Of a DNA stretch of 6,228 bases, positions 1 through 4,969 are shown piece after piece. The notes beneath the pieces were generated by a model. It was not told where the DNA came from, did no database searches, and was given only the letters and a program-made list of their open reading frames with translations. The translations under genes and the position numbers were made by a program. Positions within the stretch are counted from its first letter, which is position 1; each line of letters starts with the position of its first letter. Origin of the DNA: an uncultured bacterium (GTDB lineage: Bacteria; Cyanobacteriota; Vampirovibrionia; Gastranaerophilales; Gastranaerophilaceae); NCBI GenBank assembly GCA_948888345.1, contig CAQTPN010000092.1:1-6228 (forward strand). Reading direction: 5' to 3'.

Positions 1-48
1 CGACCACCGAGATCTACACTCTTTCCCTACACGACGCTCTTCCGATCT
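1..48 (+). other. Illumina P5 adapter remnant (sequencing contamination)
   Basis: These bases match the Illumina TruSeq universal (P5) adapter from its eleventh base to its end, finishing in the familiar GCTCTTCCGATCT at 36-48. Read on the minus strand, the sequence goes from genomic DNA directly into the reverse complement of the adapter, starting AGATCGGAAGAGC. This is what a read that runs through a short library insert looks like. The stretch is not part of the organism's genome and marks the true contig end at about position 49. Any reading frame crossing it is chimeric. Confidence 0.98.
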
Positions 49-320
49 TTTGAAAGAGCTTGAAAAACAAAATGCAGGCCTGAAAAAATCACCGATACGA
101 TAAGCGGTACCATATCTATTAAAGTGCCGGAATAGGGTATTTCAACCTTAATAAACATTTTTATAAGGCTTACAGGCGGAGAAAAAAGGGCGATTATATA
201 TTCCAAAAATGGAATATTGGTAAGGCATAGAAACCAGTAGAACACATAAAAAATTGCAACAAAAGTACACATTACTTTCATAATATTTGCAAAATCGTAA
301 AATCTACCGTATTTTTCCAT
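49..320 (-). CDS. Small multi-pass membrane protein of unknown function, 3'-truncated by contig end
   Basis: I do not recognise this family. About 90 genuine residues are visible. They are very hydrophobic and suggest three membrane segments, at roughly residues 14-34, 37-58 and 67-88, with a short polar N-terminus (MEKYGRFYDF) and a lysine-containing turn near residues 54-59. It starts with ATG at 318-320, preceded by AGGA at 325-328 with a 4-nt spacer; that site overlaps the panC stop codon. Only 6 nt separate it from panC, so it is most likely the last visible gene of the same operon. The frame stays open to position 49 and then enters adapter sequence, where residues 92-97 (DRKSVV) and a TAG at 27-29 are artefacts. 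The real C-terminus is unknown. Its size and helices loosely recall YggT-like small membrane proteins, but I see no motif that proves it. Confidence 0.72.
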
Positions 321-326
321 TTTTTC

Positions 327-1190
327 CTATAATTCAATATTATCTATAAGGCGAACAGTACTGCCATTTGATGATACCCGAGCTGCAATCAGCATAAGTG
401 CCTTTTTTTCTATTATATCAATTTTTTCAAAAGTGTCTAATGAAACAATTTCAGTGTATTCCACATCAAGATTTTGCATAACGGCAAGAGCGGTATCAAC
501 CAGTATGGCAGATTCTTTTATGCCTTTGTCAAAAAGCTCTTTAGCTTTAAACAGAGCTTTTGAAATATTTAAAGCCTCACATCTTGCTTTTTCATCAAGA
601 TAGGTATTTCTGCTTGAAAGAGCCAGATTATCATCTTCGCGCACAATCGGACAAGCTATAATTTCAATATCAAAATTTAAATCTTTGACCATTTTTTGAA
701 CAATGAAAAGCTGCTGGGCATCTTTTTGTCCAAAATATGCTCTGTTGCATTTTGTAATATTAAAAAGTTTTGCAACAATCGTGCAGACCCCGTCAAAGTG
801 CCCCGGGCGGCTTTTTCCGCAAAGTTTATTCACCACCTCATAAGGAGGACATATCAAAGTAGTTTCTTTATTTTGAAAATAATATTCATCATAGATATCA
901 GCAGGTTTTGGTGCAAAAAGAAAGTCTACGCCTGCATTTTCACATAATTTTGCATCCGCTTCAAGGGTTCTCGGGTATTTATCATAATCCTCATTCGGCC
1001 CGAATTGAGTAGGATTAACAAATACGCTTACAATAGCAATTTGATTCTCACTCCTTGCTTTTTCAATTAAGCTTAAATGCCCCTTATGAAGTGCGCCCAT
1101 AGTGGGCACAAGGCCTATTGTGCCGTCTTTTTGAGCGTTAAGTTTTTTAATTTCCAATCTTAATTCTTCAACATTACTTATAATTTTCAA
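327..1190 (-). CDS. panC: Pantothenate synthetase (pantoate--beta-alanine ligase)
   Basis: Catalyses the ATP-dependent joining of pantoate and beta-alanine to give pantothenate, the last step of vitamin B5 synthesis, in the cytoplasm. At 287 residues it is full length for the family. The nucleotide-binding PTMGALHKGH motif is at residues 29-38, FVNPTQFG at 57-64, GKSRPGHFDG at 125-134, GQKDAQQ at 154-160, and the KMSKS-like loop region appears as VREDDNLALSSRN at 183-195. The start is a TTG at 1188-1190, supported by a GAGGAG ribosome site at 1201-1206 with a 10-nt spacer and by the N-terminus MKIISNVEELR, which fits homologues; no in-frame ATG is nearby. It overlaps the end of panB by 17 nt, suggesting translational coupling. 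Its substrate pantoate derives from the PanB product. panD and panE are not in the window. Confidence 0.97.
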   Translation of the reverse strand: MKIISNVEELRLEIKKLNAQKDGTIGLVPTMGALHKGHLSLIEKARSENQIAIVSVFVNPTQFGPNEDYDKYPRTLEADAKLCENAGVDFLFAPKPADIYDEYYFQNKETTLICPPYEVVNKLCGKSRPGHFDGVCTIVAKLFNITKCNRAYFGQKDAQQLFIVQKMVKDLNFDIEIIACPIVREDDNLALSSRNTYLDEKARCEALNISKALFKAKELFDKGIKESAILVDTALAVMQNLDVEYTEIVSLDTFEKIDIIEKKALMLIAARVSSNGSTVRLIDNIEL

Positions 1191-2010
1191 GGTTTTTCAA
1201 CTCCTCATCATCCAATTTAAAACTCTCTTCATCATTGGGAAAATTACCGTTTTGAACATCAGTTATATATTTTTTGGCACAATCTATTATCATAGCCTTA
1301 GAATCAAAGTATTTTCTTGCAAATTTCGGGGAGAATTCATCAAATTTTCCTATTAAATCGTTAATAACAAGAATCTGCCCGTCGCAGCCCGACCCTGCAC
1401 CAATACCAATAGTTGGCATATTTAGTTTTTCGCTTATAAACTTAGATGCCTCTTTTGGCATAAGCTCTAAAACAATGGCAAAAGCTCCTGCTTTTTCAAG
1501 GTTTTTTGCAGCATTTAAAATTTGTATCGTGGTGTCAAAATCCTTACCCTGAATATAATTCCCGCCTATTGTATTTATATATTGCGGGGTAAAGCCAAGA
1601 TGCGCAAGAACTGGGATACCGGATTGAGTTAATCTTTTTACAAGCTCAAAGGTATACTCGCTTCCGCCCTCAATTTTTACTGCATCTGCCCCTCGTGCAA
1701 TAAATTTAGCAGCATTTAAAAGTCCTTGTTCAACGGATACATTATATGACATAAATGGCATATCAGCTACTACAAGTGCTTCTTTGGTACCGCGCGCCAC
1801 TGCAGATGTAAAAATTAACATTTCATCTACAGTAATACGGGTTGTGGAATCATAGCCCAAAACCACATTTGCCGCCGAATCACCAACCAAAATAAGGTCA
1901 ATTCCCGCCATATCGAGATATTTTGCGGTATAAAAATCGTACGCCGTTAATGCTGCGATTTTTTTATTTTCCGGTTTATATTTTTGTATTTTCTTTACAG
2001 TTTTTTTCAT
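1174..2010 (-). CDS. panB: 3-methyl-2-oxobutanoate hydroxymethyltransferase (ketopantoate hydroxymethyltransferase)
   Basis: Transfers a hydroxymethyl group from methylenetetrahydrofolate to 2-oxoisovalerate to make ketopantoate, the first committed step of pantothenate synthesis. The 278-residue product has the expected TIM-barrel family length. Signatures are LTAYD at residues 21-25, VGDSAANVVLG at 42-52 with metal-ligand Asp44, ADMPFMSY at 82-89 with Asp83, VKIEGG at 111-116 with Glu114, AHLGFTPQ at 136-143, the catalytic glutamate in LELMP (Glu182), and the loop GIGAGSGCDGQ. I chose the ATG at 2008-2010 because it forms an ATGA overlap with the stop of yvcK, a typical coupled start. A GTG three codons upstream, at 2017-2019, is possible and would give 281 residues. 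Its end overlaps panC by 17 nt. Confidence 0.96.
   Translation of the reverse strand: MKKTVKKIQKYKPENKKIAALTAYDFYTAKYLDMAGIDLILVGDSAANVVLGYDSTTRITVDEMLIFTSAVARGTKEALVVADMPFMSYNVSVEQGLLNAAKFIARGADAVKIEGGSEYTFELVKRLTQSGIPVLAHLGFTPQYINTIGGNYIQGKDFDTTIQILNAAKNLEKAGAFAIVLELMPKEASKFISEKLNMPTIGIGAGSGCDGQILVINDLIGKFDEFSPKFARKYFDSKAMIIDCAKKYITDVQNGNFPNDEESFKLDDEELKNLENYK
1201..1206 (-). promoter_or_regulatory. Ribosome binding site of panC, deciding a TTG start
   Basis: Minus-strand GAGGAG sits inside the last codons of panB, 10 nt upstream of the TTG at 1188-1190. No in-frame ATG is available nearby, so this site is the main support for the TTG start besides alignment of the N-terminus to the family. 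Confidence 0.7.
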
Positions 2011-3392
2011 TTTTGACACTTTTCAGGTTCAAGAACTTCGGAAACATCCTGCATTTTAGGAGTGTATACTTTCTTTGCCGATTTTTTAAACCAGTAATAT
2101 ATACTTTTTGCAAGACGACCGGGAGAATGACGCACAAGACCTTCTTTATTATCCTGAATAAGTTTTGCTGATACAAGTTCAAGACCTAATTTTTTAATTT
2201 CTCCAAGGTCCACCTCAACAGGTAAAGAATCTTTTTCTTCATATTTTTTTGCAAGATTATTTGGCAGCTGATTATTGATTAAAATGGCATCAATAAGCGG
2301 CTTGCCGGCTTTTGCACCGGATTTTAGCATATGGTCAAATATTGCCTTAATATGGTCAGATGCACTGTAATTATCAGTTTCCCCGGGCTGGGTCATAATA
2401 TTGCAGACATATATTTTCTTTGCTTTTGCATTTTGAATAGCTTCAGAAATACCTTCAACAAGAAGGTTTGGGATAATTGATGTGTAGAGGCTTCCTGGGC
2501 CCAAAATTATTAAATCCGCATTTTCAATTGCATCAATAACTTCATTCGAAGGTTTACAAACATTCGGTTCACAGCTTAATTCAACGATTTTTTTACCTGA
2601 TTCCGGTATCTGGCTTTCGCCTTTAACATAAGAACCATCTTCCATTCTTGCTATAAGGCGCATATCATCAGTCGTTGCAGGGATAACTTTACCCCTTATA
2701 AGCAAAACTTTTGAAGATTCTTTTATGGCAGTTATCATATCGCCGCAAATCGCAGTCATAGCAGTGATAAACAGATTACCAAAACTATGTCCGCCAAGCC
2801 CTTCACCGGTTTTGAACCTGTATTGAAAAAGCTGTGTCACAATATCATCGTCATCAGCAAGTGCTGCAATACAGTTTCTGATATCGCCGGGGGGCAAAAT
2901 ACCCATTTCCTCTCTTAAACGGCCTGATGAACCGCCGTCATCTCCAACAGTGACAATTGCTGTTATATTATTCGTAATTTTTTTTATGCCGCGAAGCATC
3001 GTAGAAAGGCCTGTACCTCCGCCAATTGCAACAATCTTCGGACCATGATTTAATTTCATTTTTCTATATAAATTTTCGCCCATAGAGCTTTGTTTTCTGG
3101 AACCGTTTAAATCCAGCATTGAAAAATTAGTTTTTTTCCACGCCTGAATAAAAATAAATGCACCAAGCCCTATAAATACAAGCCCTGCAAGTTCTGCAGG
3201 CACAATATGAAAGATTTTTCTTGCCGTTGCAACTATAAAATAAATGGGTTCCAATTTAAACAATAAAGTAATACCAATTGCCGCAAGCACAGACCCAAGA
3301 ACAATCAGGGCAAACCATCTTTTAATTCTTAACCCCGGAACAAGCCAAATTGCATCTTTTGGCATTTTTACTTTAGAATTCAAAAATTTCAT
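2007..3392 (-). CDS. yvcK: YvcK/CofD-like family protein (gluconeogenesis factor) with N-terminal membrane domain
   Basis: Belongs to the YvcK family (UPF0052), related to the CofD 2-phospholactate transferase fold. Bacillus YvcK binds UDP-GlcNAc and is needed for growth on gluconeogenic carbon sources and for normal cell-wall synthesis; no enzymatic reaction is firmly assigned. Of 461 residues, the first ~110 form an extra domain: WLVPGLRIKRW at 16-26, then membrane helices at about 26-46 and 64-85. The YvcK core starts near 119 with VAIGGGTGLS (121-130), then DDGGSSGRLR (151-160), PPGDIRNC (167-174), GGHSFGNL (200-207), GPGSLYTSIIPNLL (298-311) and NIMTQPGETD (331-340). The basic C-terminal tail is probably cytoplasmic. 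The ATG at 3390-3392 is the first start after an in-frame stop; a GGAGGA site lies at 3407-3412, an unusually long 14 nt away. It follows the pxpA-like gene by 29 nt and overlaps panB by 4 nt. The usual neighbours rapZ and whiA are absent. Confidence 0.93.
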   Translation of the reverse strand: MKFLNSKVKMPKDAIWLVPGLRIKRWFALIVLGSVLAAIGITLLFKLEPIYFIVATARKIFHIVPAELAGLVFIGLGAFIFIQAWKKTNFSMLDLNGSRKQSSMGENLYRKMKLNHGPKIVAIGGGTGLSTMLRGIKKITNNITAIVTVGDDGGSSGRLREEMGILPPGDIRNCIAALADDDDIVTQLFQYRFKTGEGLGGHSFGNLFITAMTAICGDMITAIKESSKVLLIRGKVIPATTDDMRLIARMEDGSYVKGESQIPESGKKIVELSCEPNVCKPSNEVIDAIENADLIILGPGSLYTSIIPNLLVEGISEAIQNAKAKKIYVCNIMTQPGETDNYSASDHIKAIFDHMLKSGAKAGKPLIDAILINNQLPNNLAKKYEEKDSLPVEVDLGEIKKLGLELVSAKLIQDNKEGLVRHSPGRLAKSIYYWFKKSAKKVYTPKMQDVSEVLEPEKCQK

Positions 3393-3421
3393 ACTTTAGC
3401 TTAAAATCCTCCAAATTGAAT

Positions 3422-4066
3422 TTATATCTGTGCTTCAACCCTATTATAATTTATAGGGGCGGGTTTTATCACATCATAAGCCCTTTTTGCATTTTCAAGA
3501 GTTGTAAAATGAACAGTATCCGGTATTACAGGCATTTCTCTTAACTGCCTTACGGACATTGCTTCATTAAATAAAACTTCATAAGCACAATTAATTTTAA
3601 CCTCTTTCTCAATCAACAGTTTAATTTCAGGATTTCCGACAATCAGATTAAGCCAGGGATTAAACTTTTTCACCGCCTTTGCCACATTTTTTGCAAATTC
3701 AGAATCATTATTTAATTTTTCATACATGGCACCATGGCACCTAACATGCTCTATATCTATATTTAAAGCACCTGCAAATGCCGAAATTGCACCAAGCTGA
3801 TAGATTACCGCAGTCTCAATCTCTTCCTCGCTTAAATCCATATTTCTGTATCCGAAACCTGAAATATCCGGATAACCAATATGCGCACCCACAGCCAGAT
3901 TGCGGGATTTTGCAAATTCAAGTGCCTTTTTGATTGAAAGAGGGTCGCCTGCATGAAAACCGGCTGAAATATTTACCGAACTAACATATTCAGCAATTTC
4001 AAAAGCAGCTTCATTTTTATAAATTCCGTATTCTTGTGCTAAATCAGAGTTAAAGTCAAACACCAT
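3422..4066 (-). CDS. LamB/YcsF family protein, short PxpA-like (5-oxoprolinase subunit A homologue)
   Basis: Resembles PxpA, which with PxpB and PxpC forms the ATP-dependent 5-oxoprolinase that opens 5-oxoproline to glutamate. Family blocks visible are FNSDLAQEYG (residues 5-14, the diverged counterpart of the usual N-CDLGE start), ISAGFHAGDP (33-42), VGAHIGYPDISGFGYRNMDL (59-78), YQLGAISAF (89-97) and CHGAMY (110-115). It is 214 residues against about 245-255 for typical PxpA. The end of the family, including the usual VHGD block, is missing, and the central FADR-Y block is altered to LFNEAMS. Only 29 nt follow before yvcK, so no frameshifted remainder is hidden there. I chose ATG at 4064-4066, with GAGGA at 4073-4077 and a 6-nt spacer, over the adjacent TTG. 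It is the first gene of the operon. pxpB and pxpC are not in the window, so 5-oxoprolinase activity is uncertain. Confidence 0.85.
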   Translation of the reverse strand: MVFDFNSDLAQEYGIYKNEAAFEIAEYVSSVNISAGFHAGDPLSIKKALEFAKSRNLAVGAHIGYPDISGFGYRNMDLSEEEIETAVIYQLGAISAFAGALNIDIEHVRCHGAMYEKLNNDSEFAKNVAKAVKKFNPWLNLIVGNPEIKLLIEKEVKINCAYEVLFNEAMSVRQLREMPVIPDTVHFTTLENAKRAYDVIKPAPINYNRVEAQI

Positions 4067-4072
4067 CAATAA

Positions 4073-4077
4073 TCCTC
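4073..4077 (-). promoter_or_regulatory. Ribosome binding site of the pxpA-like gene
   Basis: Minus-strand GAGGA lies 6 nt ahead of the ATG at 4064-4066. The spacing favours this ATG over the TTG immediately upstream of it at 4067-4069. Confidence 0.7.
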
Positions 4078-4092
4078 ATATTTTTTAAAATA

Positions 4093-4121
4093 ATTATACT
4101 ACAAAATTTTAATACAATAAA
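4093..4121 (-). promoter_or_regulatory. Putative sigma70-type promoter of the pxpA-yvcK-panBC operon
   Basis: On the minus strand a perfect TATAAT lies at 4093-4098. A weak -35 candidate TTTATT at 4116-4121 is separated from it by 17 nt. The transcript would start near 4086, leaving a leader of about 20 nt that includes the GAGGA ribosome site. The region is extremely AT-rich, so chance matches are likely; the position just ahead of the operon is the main support. Confidence 0.5.
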
Positions 4122-4128
4122 ATTATTA

Positions 4129-4157
4129 TTAACTTATTACTGTGTTTAAACTATAAT
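4129..4157 (+). promoter_or_regulatory. Putative sigma70-type promoter of upp
   Basis: A perfect TATAAT lies at 4152-4157, with TTAACT at 4129-4134 (four of six matches to TTGACA) exactly 17 nt upstream. The predicted transcript start near 4164 leaves a leader of about 19 nt, too short for a classic PyrR or uracil attenuator. It is back to back with the minus-strand operon promoter. Confidence 0.6.
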
Positions 4158-4182
4158 AATTTTAAAAAAGGCTGGGAATATT

Positions 4183-4836
4183 ATGAATGAAAATGTTTTT
4201 GTTGTTAATCATCCGCTTGTAGCGCATAATTTAGCTGTTTTAAGAGATAAAAATACGGATACTGAAAAATTTAACCACGCATTAAAACGAATTGCTTATG
4301 CTCTGTTTTTTGAGGGTACTAAATTTCTTCCGACTGTTGAAAAACCAATTTCCACACCGATTTGCGACACATTAAGCCCAATGGTTGACCCCAATATTGA
4401 AATTATTGTATCGCCGATTTTAAGAGCCGGGCTTGTTTTCTCCGATATTGCACAGGAGATGCTGCCATTCTGCCATATTCACCATCTTGGGATGTATCGG
4501 AATGAAGAAACGCTTGAACCCATCTGGTATTACAATAAAATGAAAGGCAAACTCAAAGACCCCGATAAGACCCATGTTTTTATACTGGACCCCATGCTTG
4601 CAACCGGTAATTCCGGATATGATGCTGTTCATAATTTCATCAAACAAAAAATTCCACAAAAAAATATGGTGTTTATAAGCCTTATATCCGCCCCCGAAGG
4701 TATTGAAAAACTTACAAAAGCTTATCCTGAGCTTAAAATAGTTACTTCAAAAATTGATGAAAAATTAAACGAAAGAGGCTATATCGTTCCGGGGCTTGGT
4801 GATGCAGGAGACAGGATTTTTAACACCGTTTATTAA
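4183..4836 (+). CDS. upp: Uracil phosphoribosyltransferase
   Basis: Salvages uracil by joining it to PRPP, giving UMP and pyrophosphate, in the cytoplasm. The 217-residue product is slightly longer than the ~209 typical of bacterial Upp. Visible signatures are the N-terminal HPLVAHNLAVLRDKNT block (residues 10-25), SPILRAGL (77-84), the PRPP-binding loop DPMLATGNS (136-144) and the C-terminal uracil-binding block YIVPGLGDAGDR (200-211). The start is ATG at 4183, with a weak GGGA 5 nt upstream (4174-4177) and AAGG further off at 4168-4171. It is transcribed alone, divergently from the pantothenate operon and convergently to the GH57 gene, with its own promoter and a terminator hairpin downstream. 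No uracil permease or other pyrimidine gene lies next to it in the window. Confidence 0.97.
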   Translation: MNENVFVVNHPLVAHNLAVLRDKNTDTEKFNHALKRIAYALFFEGTKFLPTVEKPISTPICDTLSPMVDPNIEIIVSPILRAGLVFSDIAQEMLPFCHIHHLGMYRNEETLEPIWYYNKMKGKLKDPDKTHVFILDPMLATGNSGYDAVHNFIKQKIPQKNMVFISLISAPEGIEKLTKAYPELKIVTSKIDEKLNERGYIVPGLGDAGDRIFNTVY

Positions 4837-4903
4837 AATCTGTAAATCCTTGACTTAACTATTTTATGCCAAATAAGGCATATTCATAAAAAGTCTTTAA
4901 AAC

Positions 4904-4935
4904 AAAGAGCAGTCTGCATTTCAGAACTGCTCTTT
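4904..4935. terminator. Bidirectional hairpin terminator between convergent upp and GH57 gene
   Basis: AAAGAGCAGT at 4904-4913 pairs perfectly with ACTGCTCTTT at 4926-4935. The stem extends by CTG/CAG (4914-4916 with 4922-4924) past a single bulged A at 4925, leaving a 5-nt loop. On the plus strand the stem ends in UUU followed by AT-rich sequence. On the minus strand it ends CUCUUUGUUUU, a better U-tract. It lies in the 133-nt gap between the two convergent genes, so it could serve both. A smaller 6-bp inverted repeat at 4865-4882 is nearby. Confidence 0.75.
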
Positions 4936-4969
4936 AATTATTATCACCTTATTTTTGACTTTTTATATT

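Noticed and set aside
1..320. Idea that the unusual left-end sequence marks an integration boundary or a novel element.
   Set aside because: The first 48 bases are explained completely by a sequencing adapter, and no repeat, integrase or tRNA end is present.
696..947. Plus-strand open frame opposite panC, with others opposite panB (1274-1552, 1923-2171).
   Set aside because: They are fully antisense to conserved enzyme genes, with no independent support.
3184..3200. Near-palindrome CCTGCA...TGCAGG inside yvcK.
   Set aside because: It encodes conserved-looking helix residues in frame, and a single short palindrome in coding DNA is expected by chance.
3439..3458. Inverted repeat CCCTAT...ATAGGG near the end of the pxpA-like gene, a possible intra-operon terminator or processing site.
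   Set aside because: The stem is only 6 bp, it lies inside coding sequence, and no U-tract follows in the direction of transcription.
4135..4182. Possible pyrimidine-responsive attenuator or riboswitch ahead of upp.
   Set aside because: The predicted leader is about 19 nt, with no room for alternative hairpins or a PyrR-binding loop.
4420..4659. Minus-strand 79-codon frame opposite upp.
   Set aside because: It lies opposite the conserved PRPP-loop region of upp and has no recognisable family or ribosome site.
4865..4882. Small hairpin TATGCC/GGCATA just after upp, considered as the main upp terminator.
   Set aside because: It has only 6 bp and no following U-run. The 4904-4935 hairpin is far stronger.
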